Position numbers and translations under genes: made by a program. Below, in pieces: positions 1-8,302 of a stretch of 64,000 bases of DNA. The stretch is from Cyclobacterium jeungdonense (GTDB lineage: Bacteria > Bacteroidota > Bacteroidia > Cytophagales > Cyclobacteriaceae), in the NCBI RefSeq assembly GCF_010994275.1, contig NZ_WMCD01000009.1, positions 206,326 through 270,325 of the forward strand, given 5' to 3'. The stretch's first letter is position 1. Every line of letters starts with the position of its first letter. A model generated the notes under the pieces. That model saw only the letters and a list, made by a program, of their open reading frames with translations, was not told the DNA's origin and did not search any database.

Positions 1-1190
1 GAATAAATTCTGGGTAAAATGGTTTTTTTCTCCGGTTCGTAAATGTTTTCCAATTGATAATCGACGATCTCGTACTTTTCCTCCCCTTTGGCATATACAG
101 GTGCTCCTTCGACCTGATCAATGACTTCTGCTGTAAAATACTGCCCGTGTAGCAGGGGCCGGTAACCGTATTGTTCCCGTTTGAGGTAGCTTACAAAACT
201 GATGATATCCCGTGGATCATTTTCGTTAATGACGGTATCTGCGTTTGCCCTAATAACGATCAGTGCGTAAGACCCGTATCCAATAAGAATAAAGGTAAGG
301 GATATCAGGATGGTATTTAAAATTACTTTTTCTCGCTTATAGGAGTAGATGATAGCGTAAGTCAATCCACCTAAAAACAAAATGACAAAGAAAACGATTC
401 CTGACCCAAAAGGCAGACCCAGGCTATTGACAAAAAATATTTCTATAGAACCTGCGATGCTAGGAAGGCCCGGAATGATTATATTGTTTATAATGACCAG
501 GGCAACTCCTCCTAAGAGAAAGGCGATAATACCTCCTTTTAAGGTGTGCTGCTTGTATTTTTTGAAATAGACCACCAATGCCAGGGCGGGCAGCGTCACC
601 AGGTTAAGCAGGTGGACCCCAATAGACAACCCCACCAGGTAGGCGATGAAAATCATGTACTGGTTTTCCGCCCTGGGGTCCCTGATTACGTCCCATTTCA
701 AAAACGCCCAGATGACAATGGCTGTGAAAAAGGAAGACATGGCATACACTTCTGCTTCAACGGCGGAAAACCAAAAGCTGTCTGAAAAGGTATAGGCAAT
801 GGCACCGATCAAACCCGCGCCCATCAAAGCAATCGTTTGCTCTTTAGAAGGTTCACTATCTACGGAGATACTGTACAGCTTTCTTCCCAGAAGAGTAATC
901 GTCCAAAAAAGAAATAAGATGGTAAATGCCGAAAAAAGCGCACTCCCTATATTCATCCAATAGGCAACATTCAAGCCTTCTCCAAAAGCCAAAAATCCAA
1001 ACATTCGATAAATCAACAAAAAGAAGGGGGCACCTGGAGGATGCGGTACCTGTAGCTTATAAGCTACGGCAATAAACTCCCCGGGATCCCAAAAACTTGC
1101 TGTCTCCTCTATGGTTAACAAGTAAGTGATAAATGCAATCAGAAAGGCGGTCCAGCCCGTTAGGTTGTTTACCTTGGAATATGTAGGCAT
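1..1190 (-). CDS. DUF2723 multi-pass membrane protein (3' end cut by window)
   Basis: Reverse-strand gene whose C-terminal part lies outside the window; about 396 codons are visible from an ATG at 1190 (MPTYSKVNNLTGW...). The translation is strongly hydrophobic with repeated membrane helices. The motif WDPGEF at residues 34-39 followed by HPPGAP at 50-55 marks the DUF2723 family. Members are bacterial relatives of TMEM260, a protein O-mannosyltransferase (GT117), so a membrane glycosyltransferase using a lipid-linked sugar is the best inference; the acceptor is unknown. It is transcribed divergently from the next gene across an AT-rich gap. The family call is firm, the activity less so. Confidence 0.85.
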   Translation of the reverse strand, partial: MPTYSKVNNLTGWTAFLIAFITYLLTIEETASFWDPGEFIAVAYKLQVPHPPGAPFFLLIYRMFGFLAFGEGLNVAYWMNIGSALFSAFTILFLFWTITLLGRKLYSISVDSEPSKEQTIALMGAGLIGAIAYTFSDSFWFSAVEAEVYAMSSFFTAIVIWAFLKWDVIRDPRAENQYMIFIAYLVGLSIGVHLLNLVTLPALALVVYFKKYKQHTLKGGIIAFLLGGVALVIINNIIIPGLPSIAGSIEIFFVNSLGLPFGSGIVFFVILFLGGLTYAIIYSYKREKVILNTILISLTFILIGYGSYALIVIRANADTVINENDPRDIISFVSYLKREQYGYRPLLHGQYFTAEVIDQVEGAPVYAKGEEKYEIVDYQLENIYEPEKKTILPRIY

Positions 1191-1575
1191 GCGATTGGTT
1201 TGTATTTGAAAAGCGAAAATAAAAAAATTATCAGTAATAAAGGATGATTTAACTTATTTTAAAGATTTGGTGGACTCGGGGAGCCCTCCAATGACGGACT
1301 ATCTGAGCAAATTATATTTTTTTTTATTGCATTTGGTTTCGATCAATTCCAAATTATATTTTATAATAAGCTTGGTTGGCAATTTTTTAAGTCATTAAAA
1401 TCATTTTATTCCGGATTAATGGTTAGAAAAAATGGATGAGTTGTCTTAAAGCATGTTTCCTAAAATACTGATTTTTAAAATATTTTTTATGTATTTTAAA
1501 TACAATAAAATGATTTTTAAATTTTTTTACCTATCTTTACATCATCATAAAAAAGCAGCAGAAAATTTTTGTTTT
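1191..1575. other. AT-rich divergent intergenic region
   Basis: About 385 bp between two divergent genes. It is very AT-rich and holds no credible ORF. A TATCTTTA element at 1532-1539 is one base off the Bacteroidota -7 consensus TAnnTTTG and lies 37 bp upstream of the rightward start codon, so it probably serves that gene. Nothing else recognisable is seen. Confidence 0.5.
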
Positions 1576-2757
1576 ATGAAGAAAACTATCAGCAAAAAAT
1601 TGAGAATAGGAATTGTCGGTACGGGAGGTATCGGCAGAGGGTTGGCAAAATTGATTGCCCGAAGAAAGGACATGGCTCTTTCGGGGGTTTTGACCAGAAG
1701 AAAAGGATTAATCGAAGATCTCGGCGTGGATCAGGACTACCTGACCATGGAACCAGAAAAGTTGATGGAATCGTCCGACATAATTGTCGTTAGCACTGGA
1801 GATCCGATTTACTCAACTGAGGTTATCGACAAAGCTTTTCAATTTGGGTTGCCGGTGGTAACAATGGATGCGGATACTCAGGTAGTGACCGGCTCCTGGC
1901 TTTCCAAAAGGGGTATCATTACGGAGGCAAATGGCGACCAGCCGGGTTGTTTGGCAGCCTTAAATAAGGAAGTCGTGCAAATGGGTTTTGCTCCGTTGGT
2001 CTACGGAAATATTAAAGGCTTTTTAAACCAAAACCCTTCCTTGGAAGACATGCTATTTTGGGGACAGAAGCAGGGATACAGTCTTAGTTCGGTTACTTCT
2101 TTTACAGATGGTACCAAATTACAAATAGAGCAGGCCTTGATAGCGAATGGTCTGGGACTGGAGATCGTGCAGCAAGGGCTGGTAGGGTACGAGACTTCGG
2201 ATTTTGAGAAAGGTGCTTTCGCACTGGGAGAAATAGCCCAAAAGGAAAATAAAATTATTAGCGATTACATTATATCCAGAGAATCACCTCCGGGCGTATT
2301 TATCACTGCGACTCATCAGGAAGATCTGGCGGCTGAACTCAAAACCTACAAGATGGGTGACGGTCCTTATTACCTGTTGTACAAACCCATGCATCTTTGC
2401 TTTTTTGAAATACCAAATAGCATTCTTAATTTAGTAAATCATGATGAGATTTTGCTTGATAATGGGAGGACACCTACTATTAGCGTGGGAGCGATCGCTA
2501 AAAATGACTTGGCAGCAGGTTCGATAATAGACAAAGGCATTGGAAGCATGGAAGTGCGGGGAGAAGCATTAAAAATTAAAGACTGCCCGGAACATGTGCC
2601 CATCGGCTTACTTAGCAAAGTTCAACTGAAAAGGAACGTTGAACAAGGAGAATTAATCACTTTTGACGATATCAATATACCGGATTCCCTGGCATTGACT
2701 GCTTGGAAAAGTACCCTGGCGGAACAAGCCACCTATAAGGAGCCGGTTAGAAGGTAA
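1576..2757 (+). CDS. NAD(P)-binding oxidoreductase with C-terminal SAF domain
   Basis: 393 aa from the ATG at 1576 (MKKTISKKLRIGIVGTGGIG). An upstream in-frame ATG at 1453 would add 41 residues read from promoter-like AT-rich DNA and is unlikely. The N-terminus is a Rossmann fold with GTGGIGRG at about residues 15-22, as in homoserine dehydrogenase-like enzymes. The central part (VTSFTDGTKLQIEQALIANG) matches the catalytic region of that group, and the last 80 residues look like a SAF domain (IGLLSKVQLKRNVEQGELIT). Substrate is unknown. It stands alone between two long gaps. Confidence 0.75.
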   Translation: MKKTISKKLRIGIVGTGGIGRGLAKLIARRKDMALSGVLTRRKGLIEDLGVDQDYLTMEPEKLMESSDIIVVSTGDPIYSTEVIDKAFQFGLPVVTMDADTQVVTGSWLSKRGIITEANGDQPGCLAALNKEVVQMGFAPLVYGNIKGFLNQNPSLEDMLFWGQKQGYSLSSVTSFTDGTKLQIEQALIANGLGLEIVQQGLVGYETSDFEKGAFALGEIAQKENKIISDYIISRESPPGVFITATHQEDLAAELKTYKMGDGPYYLLYKPMHLCFFEIPNSILNLVNHDEILLDNGRTPTISVGAIAKNDLAAGSIIDKGIGSMEVRGEALKIKDCPEHVPIGLLSKVQLKRNVEQGELITFDDINIPDSLALTAWKSTLAEQATYKEPVRR

Positions 2758-3079
2758 GCTGTTAATTTTTTTATCTTATTGCTGTTTACAGATCCATTGG
2801 CCAGGATTGCATTTCATGTGGTTTTGGTCTAATGGGTCTGTTTTTTCGGGAGCGTTACGAATGCAAACTTGTTGGAATATTATGATTTCAGTCAGTTTAT
2901 GTAAACGAATTTTGCTAAGAGCTGTCAGCTTATGGAAACAGCCTATTTTTTAATTAGTATGAGATAGCTTACCTTGGAATTGGTAAAAAATTTTTCACTC
3001 GATTCGAAATTAATTGAAGTTGGCTTTTGTTTATCCTCTTGTGTGTATATTTAGTACATTCTAGTAAAATATCCTGAAA
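2758..3079. other. Intergenic region, no gene seen
   Basis: 322 bp without a convincing ORF or RNA gene. Near its right end TATATTTA (3046-3053), with TTTTG some 17 bp upstream, resembles a Bacteroidota promoter for the next gene. No terminator hairpin was recognised after the upstream gene. Confidence 0.4.
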
Positions 3080-4285
3080 TTGAAAGCTTACCATATTTAC
3101 ATTACAATCGTTTTGGTGTCAACTTCTTTGCTGTTCGCGATTCCGGGTCGTGCTCAGATGGAAGCGCTGACTCAAATTGGGGAATCGGAAAGTACCTATT
3201 TGTTGCTGGACAGGGGCTTGCAATTCCGGATTACCGATGCAGTCAACAGCATGTATAATTTTGACTTTGAGCGCGCCGAGCGTGGCTTTCAGGTAATGCG
3301 TTATACCTATCCTGAACATCCGCTGCCCGATTTCTTGATGGGGCTTAGCCAGTGGTGGAAGATTGCCGTGGCCACAGAAAACAAGAGCCACGATGCTCTT
3401 TTTTTAGAGTATATGGACCGGACTATCGAGAAGGCCGAAGCAATGTTAGAAAAGGAACCTGATAACAAAGAGGCGGCTTTTTTCCTTGCAGGTGCTTATG
3501 GTTTTCAGGGAAGGCTTTACAGCGAAAGAAAAAATTGGACGAGTGCTGCTTTTGCAGGGAAAAATGCGCTTAATTACCTCGAAATGAGCAGAGGGGAAGA
3601 GGAGTTGAATCCTGAATTGCTTTTAGGAGATGCCTTATTCAATTATTTTTCTGTCTGGATTCCGAAAAATTATCCCTTGCTTCGACCCGTAATGTTGTTG
3701 TTTCCGAAGGGAGATCAGGAGCTAGGGCTGCAACAACTGGAAGAAGTGGCTGAAAATTCGTTTTATGCCCGTGTAGAAGCACAATATTTTCTTTTCCGCT
3801 TGTATGCTTCCGAAGAAAAGGAGCCCTTTAAAGCATTGGAAATTACCTCCTATTTACATGAGAAATATCCGAACAACCCCTATTTTCATCGTTTTTTTGC
3901 CAGGCAGCTGTATGCCGTGGGAAGGGGGAAAGAGGCCATGGAAGTATCCTTGGAAATCTTAAAACGTATAGAAGCCGGCTGGACGGGCTACGAGGCCAAT
4001 AGTGGCCGGTACGCTTCTTTTTTTGCGGCACAGTATTTGGACAGAATGGGGCAGTATGTTACTGCTAAAAAATATTACCTGCAAACAGTGGCTTATGGAG
4101 AAGAGTTGGATTTTCAGGAAAGTGGATATTATTTGTTTGCATTGTTGCAGTTGGGTAAGATCTCCTTAGATCAAGGCGAAACCTCGGATGCAAAGCGTTT
4201 TTTTGAATCCGTAAAGGAGCATGCCAAAAGGAAGCATCCTGCGCATAAAGAAGCGAGGGATTTATTAAAAAAGAATAAACTTTGA
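3080..4285 (+). CDS. Secreted TPR-like hypothetical protein
   Basis: 401 aa. The start is a TTG, the only codon that keeps an intact signal peptide (MKAYHIYITIVLVSTSLLF..., cleavage likely after GRAQ near residue 26); no ATG lies in the signal region. The mature protein is helical with TPR-like repeats: stretches such as AAFFLAGAYGFQGRLYSERKN and YARVEAQYFLFRLYASEEKE have the alternating small/aromatic pattern of tetratricopeptide units. A periplasmic or surface scaffolding role is likely; no enzyme motif is visible. A weak promoter (TATATTTA at 3046-3053) precedes it. Confidence 0.7.
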   Translation: MKAYHIYITIVLVSTSLLFAIPGRAQMEALTQIGESESTYLLLDRGLQFRITDAVNSMYNFDFERAERGFQVMRYTYPEHPLPDFLMGLSQWWKIAVATENKSHDALFLEYMDRTIEKAEAMLEKEPDNKEAAFFLAGAYGFQGRLYSERKNWTSAAFAGKNALNYLEMSRGEEELNPELLLGDALFNYFSVWIPKNYPLLRPVMLLFPKGDQELGLQQLEEVAENSFYARVEAQYFLFRLYASEEKEPFKALEITSYLHEKYPNNPYFHRFFARQLYAVGRGKEAMEVSLEILKRIEAGWTGYEANSGRYASFFAAQYLDRMGQYVTAKKYYLQTVAYGEELDFQESGYYLFALLQLGKISLDQGETSDAKRFFESVKEHAKRKHPAHKEARDLLKKNKL

Positions 4286-4432
4286 CGGGCACTAAATAGT
4301 TCTTACGATGGTTATTCGGGAGGAACTTTATCTTTTTTAAGAAATTGCAAAACACTAAGAGCAATAATTTTAATTAAATCGATAATTTACTAACAATATT
4401 TCGTCCGCACTTGCGTTTTTTTCGTAAATGTC

Positions 4433-4463
4433 TTTAAAATAAATATAAATTGGATTACATTTG
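4433..4463 (+). promoter_or_regulatory. Bacteroidota-type promoter of the Lrp/AsnC gene
   Basis: TACATTTG at 4456-4463 is an exact match to the -7 consensus TAnnTTTG. TTTA at 4433-4436 sits 19 bp upstream in the position of the -33 element (consensus TTTG). The start codon is 33 bp downstream of the -7 box. Confidence 0.55.
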
Positions 4464-4495
4464 TACCACATATAATTCGGTAAATTCTTTACAAT

Positions 4496-4978
4496 ATGGA
4501 TAATAGCATTAAAGTAAAATTTGACAAAATCGACCGTAAGATTTTAGAGATCCTCCAAGCGAATGCAAAAATCACGAATGCACAGCTTTCAAAAGATATA
4601 GGTTTGTCTCCTGCACCTACTCTGGAGCGGGTAAAAAAGTTGGAGCAATCCGGGATTATCAAAAGCTATCACGCAAAACTGGATCCTGAAAAGATCGGAT
4701 TGGGAGTGAGCACTTTCGTTTTGGTTGGACTGATAGGTCACAATAAGGCCAATATTGATGCCTTTATGAAGGAAATCGATCAAATTCCCGAGGTGATCGA
4801 ATGTCATCACATTACGGGAACAGGAGATTTTATTTTGAAAATCATTTCAAAGGACATCAATTCCTATCAGAAGCTGATGTTGGAGCAGGTGAGTGAAATC
4901 AAAGAAGTAGATTCCATGCAGTCCATGGTTATTCTTTCTACCTTTAAGGATAGCAAAGTACTGCCAATTCCTGCATAA
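4496..4978 (+). CDS. Lrp/AsnC family transcriptional regulator
   Basis: 160 aa, typical Lrp length. Residues about 8-55 form the winged-helix DNA-binding domain (FDKIDRKILEILQANAKITNAQLSKDIGLS), followed by the hinge and the RAM/ACT-like ligand domain (TFVLVGLIG..., HHITGTGDFILKI). Such proteins sense amino acids and act as dimers or octamers on amino-acid metabolism genes. The gene has its own promoter (4433-4463) and terminator (5006-5032), so it is a single-gene unit; none of its targets can be named from context. Confidence 0.92.
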   Translation: MDNSIKVKFDKIDRKILEILQANAKITNAQLSKDIGLSPAPTLERVKKLEQSGIIKSYHAKLDPEKIGLGVSTFVLVGLIGHNKANIDAFMKEIDQIPEVIECHHITGTGDFILKIISKDINSYQKLMLEQVSEIKEVDSMQSMVILSTFKDSKVLPIPA

Positions 4979-5005
4979 GTATTCATTTCACGCAAAAATT
5001 GATGA

Positions 5006-5032
5006 AGGGTGGCTGAAGGCCACCCTTTTTTT
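5006..5032 (+). terminator. Rho-independent terminator after the Lrp/AsnC gene
   Basis: A perfect 8-bp stem (AGGGTGGC / GCCACCCT) with a 5-nt loop TGAAG runs into seven Ts. It lies 27 bp after the regulator stop codon and just before the Nudix gene. Confidence 0.9.
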
Positions 5033-5038
5033 ATCATT

Positions 5039-5581
5039 ATGAAAAATCCCTGGACCAAAATCTCCGCAAAAGAAGTATATGATAATCCCTGGATTCAGGT
5101 AGAGGAGCATCAGGTACTTGCACCGACCGGAACCGAAGGCATCTACGGTAAGGTACATTTTAAAAACAGGGCAATAGGGATCCTGCCCCTCGATCAGGAA
5201 AATCACACCTGGCTTGTAGGGCAGTACCGCTATACCCTGGAGGAATATTCCTGGGAGATCCCCATGGGAGGGGGGCTGTTGGAAGAAGATATTCTGGAAA
5301 GCGCCAGGCGTGAATTAAAAGAAGAAACCGGCCTTACCGCAGATAAATGGACCGAACTGATGAAAATCCATACCTCAAATTCTGTAACGGATGAGGTAGG
5401 CTTTGTATTTATAGCCGAAAACTTAACCCTGGGGGAAACGGAATTTGATGCCACCGAGGACTTACAGATTCGCCGGCTACCTTTTAAGGAGGCTCTCCAC
5501 CTGGTAATGAAGGGTAATATAACCGATGCTATCAGTATTTCCGCCATTCTAAAGACGGGAATTCGGTTAAAAATGATTTAG
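5039..5581 (+). CDS. NUDIX hydrolase, ADP-ribose pyrophosphatase-like
   Basis: 180 aa from ATG 5039. An earlier in-frame GTG at 5009 lies inside the terminator stem and is rejected. The full Nudix box GX5EX7REUXEEXGU is present at residues 77-99 (G77, E83, R91, E92, E95, E96, G98), the site that binds divalent metal and cleaves the pyrophosphate of nucleoside-diphosphate-X substrates. The preceding VGQYRYTLEEYSWEIP segment is typical of ADP-ribose/NDP-sugar pyrophosphatases, so that is the favoured substrate class. The MATE transporter starts 9 bp after the stop and is probably co-transcribed. Confidence 0.9.
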   Translation: MKNPWTKISAKEVYDNPWIQVEEHQVLAPTGTEGIYGKVHFKNRAIGILPLDQENHTWLVGQYRYTLEEYSWEIPMGGGLLEEDILESARRELKEETGLTADKWTELMKIHTSNSVTDEVGFVFIAENLTLGETEFDATEDLQIRRLPFKEALHLVMKGNITDAISISAILKTGIRLKMI

Positions 5582-5590
5582 ACCTCCCAG

Positions 5591-6961
5591 ATGCGTTTGC
5601 AGGAATTTAAAGCGGATTTTAATACTACCTTTTCCCTGGCCTATCCTGTGATGTTGAGTCAGTTGGGGCAGGTAATGGTAGGCGTAGCGGATAACATCAT
5701 GGTGGGAAGGCTGGGTGCTATCCCCCTGGCAGCGGCCTCCCTCGCTAATAGCATTTTCTTCCTCATGCTGATGTTTGGGATAGGTATTTCCATGGCCGTC
5801 ACACCCATGGTGGCGGCGGCAGACGGGGAGGGCAAAAAAGGAAAAATCGGACGATTTCTGAGCCATGGTTTTGTTATCAATGGCTTTTCTTCCCTGGTGC
5901 TGTTTTTGGTTATTTTAGGACTTTCCCCGGGCTTGCAATGGCTGGGCCAGCCAGAAGAAGTGGTTATTTTGGCGATTCCTTACCTGTTAATCATTACTTT
6001 TTCGCTGGTACCATTTATGTTTTTTCAAACCTACAAGCAATTTATTGAAGGCCTTTCACAAACCAAACAGGCCATGTACATTACGGTCCTTTTCAATGTA
6101 TTTAATGTGGGCTTAAACTGGCTGTTGATCTACGGAAATTGGGGGTTTCCTGCGATGGGGCTGAATGGTGCAGGCTGGGCCACGCTAATTTCACGCATCC
6201 TGATGGCAATGGCCATTTACCTTTACGTGACCCGGTCTGAAAGGTATGCCCGTTATCTGAGAGGTTTTAGTCTGAAAAACCTACGATTTGGTATCATCAA
6301 AAAGATGCTGCGAATAGGTATTCCAACTGGGTTGCAATTCGTTTTTGAAGTAGGCGCCTTTAGTACCGCTGCCATTATGATGGGGTGGATTGGTGTCAAT
6401 GCCCTGGCTGCCCATCAAATTGCCATTAACCTCGCATCCATTAGTTACATGATGGCCTCCGGCTTGTCAGCTGCGGCTATGGTTCGCGTAGGCAACCAGT
6501 TAGGGAAGCGGGATATTGGAAAATTGCGGCAAGTCGGTTTTTCTATTTTTGGAATGGTTGCTGTTTTTATGTTTCTATTTGGTTTGGCTTTTCTGGTATT
6601 CAGAAATTACCTGCCTCTTTTGTATATTGAGGAGCGGGGAGTGGTCGAAATGGCAGCTACCCTTTTGGTAGTCGCTGCCTTTTTTCAGATTTCAGATGGT
6701 CTACAGGTTGTGGGGCTTGGTGCGTTGAGAGGGCTTTCTGATGTAAAGGTACCCACCCTGGTCACCCTCGTAGCCTATTGGGTAATAGGCTTGCCTTTGG
6801 GGTATTTTTTGTCCTTTCATCTGGGGTGGAATGAGCTTGGTATTTGGATGGGGCTTTTGACAGGCCTATCCCTGACAGCTGCCATGTTGATTTATCGGTT
6901 TCATTCCTTAAGTTTGCGATTGTACCGTCAATCGCAAAACAAACTTTCCGAGTTAATATAA
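5591..6961 (+). CDS. MATE family efflux transporter (NorM-like)
   Basis: 456 aa with about twelve hydrophobic helices in two halves. The N-terminal motif LAYPVMLSQLGQVMVGVADNIMVGRLG is characteristic of the NorM branch of MATE exporters, with a second repeat starting near residue 240 (RIGIPTGLQFVFEVGAFSTAA). These inner-membrane carriers expel cationic drugs or dyes in exchange for Na+ or H+. The start lies 9 bp after the Nudix stop. The substrate cannot be deduced. Confidence 0.92.
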   Translation: MRLQEFKADFNTTFSLAYPVMLSQLGQVMVGVADNIMVGRLGAIPLAAASLANSIFFLMLMFGIGISMAVTPMVAAADGEGKKGKIGRFLSHGFVINGFSSLVLFLVILGLSPGLQWLGQPEEVVILAIPYLLIITFSLVPFMFFQTYKQFIEGLSQTKQAMYITVLFNVFNVGLNWLLIYGNWGFPAMGLNGAGWATLISRILMAMAIYLYVTRSERYARYLRGFSLKNLRFGIIKKMLRIGIPTGLQFVFEVGAFSTAAIMMGWIGVNALAAHQIAINLASISYMMASGLSAAAMVRVGNQLGKRDIGKLRQVGFSIFGMVAVFMFLFGLAFLVFRNYLPLLYIEERGVVEMAATLLVVAAFFQISDGLQVVGLGALRGLSDVKVPTLVTLVAYWVIGLPLGYFLSFHLGWNELGIWMGLLTGLSLTAAMLIYRFHSLSLRLYRQSQNKLSELI

Positions 6962-6989
6962 TTTAGGCACCTTTAACGTTACGTTGTTT

Positions 6990-7721
6990 ATGGAAGCTAC
7001 CCATTGTTACATCATTACCGGAGCAAGTAAAGGCCTTGGCCACGCGTTGGCCAAACTGTTGGCCCGCGATAAGAAGAACCTGGTAATAGGCATCGCCCGA
7101 ACTCCCATGGCTTCAGCAGGGAATTTTCACAGTTTGGCCCTGGACCTGTCCGACTCAGAAGCCATACTGGAAAAGGAAGCGGCTCTATTCCCGGAGGGTT
7201 CCTTTGAAAAAATTTGCCTGATCAATAATGCAGGCTGGATTGGAGACATTGCGCATACGGGTTACATTGATCCCGATGCCATCATCCAAATACATAAGGT
7301 AAATGTGATCGCGCCGGCCCTGTTAATGAACGCGTTTATGAATAAATACGACCGATACCAGGGAAATAAATTGATTGTCAATATAAGTTCGGGAGCGGCC
7401 GGAAAGGTAATGGATGGCTGGTCAGGCTATAGTGCTTCCAAAGCGGCATTGAACCAAATGACGCTAATTGCGCAGGAAGAATCTGATTTGAAAAACAGGG
7501 GATTTACCCTTTATGCTTTGTCGCCAGGGATAATTGACACGTCCATGCAAGAAACCATCCGCTCGGCAGGGAAAGAAAATTTCAGTAATCTGGAGAAATT
7601 CCAATCTTTAAAATCCGAGGGTAGCCTCAGTTCGCCCGAAGATATTGCCAAAAAAGTTATTTATTTGATGGATCACTTCCGGGAATTCCCAGAGGTATTG
7701 CAGGATGTCAGGAAATTTTAG
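6990..7721 (+). CDS. Short-chain dehydrogenase/reductase
   Basis: 243 aa from ATG 6990; a TTG two codons earlier is possible but less likely. Classical SDR motifs are present: the cofactor-binding TGASKGLG near residues 10-17, NNAG near residue 80, the catalytic serine in NISSGAAG and the YSASK active site (Tyr/Lys). The pattern suggests an NADP(H)-dependent reductase like sepiapterin/benzil reductases of the YueD type. It follows the MATE gene by 28 bp and its last 14 bp overlap the convergent phosphatase gene. Confidence 0.88.
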   Translation: MEATHCYIITGASKGLGHALAKLLARDKKNLVIGIARTPMASAGNFHSLALDLSDSEAILEKEAALFPEGSFEKICLINNAGWIGDIAHTGYIDPDAIIQIHKVNVIAPALLMNAFMNKYDRYQGNKLIVNISSGAAGKVMDGWSGYSASKAALNQMTLIAQEESDLKNRGFTLYALSPGIIDTSMQETIRSAGKENFSNLEKFQSLKSEGSLSSPEDIAKKVIYLMDHFREFPEVLQDVRKF

Positions 7722-8211
7722 GAGACTTGTTTTTTGGGAAATCGTATAGCCAGAAGGAGGCATTTTCGGGCTGAATATCCATCCAGTGGTTGGTTTGGAA
7801 ATAAAATCCAAAAACCGCTGCGGTAGGTAGGTTGTCCAGATTTTCTCCCAGGTAATTAATCAAATCGGTAAAACCGGGGTTGTGGCCAAAAATAAACAAG
7901 CTGTTTATCCGGTCAGGAGTTTGGCGGATTTTTTCCAGTATTGCTTTAGGAGAAGCGTGGTAAAGATCGGGGGTTTTTTCAAATTCAGGATCCTCTTTAA
8001 AGAATATTTCCAGGTATCTTTCAGCGGTTTGGACGGCCCGAACAGCATTCGAGGTAAGAATTTTTTCAGGGATTACCCGGTTTGCAAGCATTCTTTTCGC
8101 CATGAGGGGAGCATCTCTTTCACCTCTTTCGGCAAGGGGGCGAAGTTGATCCGTGAGTAAGGGATGATCCCAGGAGGATTTGGCATGGCGGCATATAAGC
8201 AGTTTTTTCAT
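7708..8211 (-). CDS. SixA-like histidine phosphatase
   Basis: 167 aa on the reverse strand. The N-terminus LLICRHAKSSWD holds the RH signature of the histidine phosphatase (phosphoglycerate mutase-like) superfamily in the RHAKSSW form typical of SixA-type phosphohistidine phosphatases; a second catalytic His lies in FIFGHNPGF near residue 118. SixA enzymes dephosphorylate HPt domains or other phosphohistidine proteins in the cytoplasm. It converges with and slightly overlaps the SDR gene and is divergent from the PQQ enzyme. Confidence 0.85.
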   Translation of the reverse strand: MKKLLICRHAKSSWDHPLLTDQLRPLAERGERDAPLMAKRMLANRVIPEKILTSNAVRAVQTAERYLEIFFKEDPEFEKTPDLYHASPKAILEKIRQTPDRINSLFIFGHNPGFTDLINYLGENLDNLPTAAVFGFYFQTNHWMDIQPENASFWLYDFPKNKSPKIS

Positions 8212-8270
8212 ATAGTGTACCGATCTCTTTTACCGTAAAACTTTTGCAAGGTACCTTTGGTCAAAATTGA

Positions 8271-8278
8271 TATATTTG
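8271..8278 (+). promoter_or_regulatory. Candidate -7 element of the PQQ dehydrogenase gene
   Basis: TATATTTG matches the TAnnTTTG consensus exactly, 24 bp before the ATG. No good -33 element is found at the usual distance, though TTTG occurs 24 bp upstream at 8243-8246. Confidence 0.42.
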
Positions 8279-8302
8279 TCAGGAACCAGTAACCTAATTT
8301 AA

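Noticed and set aside
382..785. Two small forward ORFs
   Set aside because: They are antisense to the DUF2723 gene, which has clear family motifs on the other strand.
5009..5038. Extended Nudix start (GTG at 5009)
   Set aside because: These codons lie inside the terminator stem and T-run of the preceding gene; the ATG at 5039 gives a normal N-terminus.
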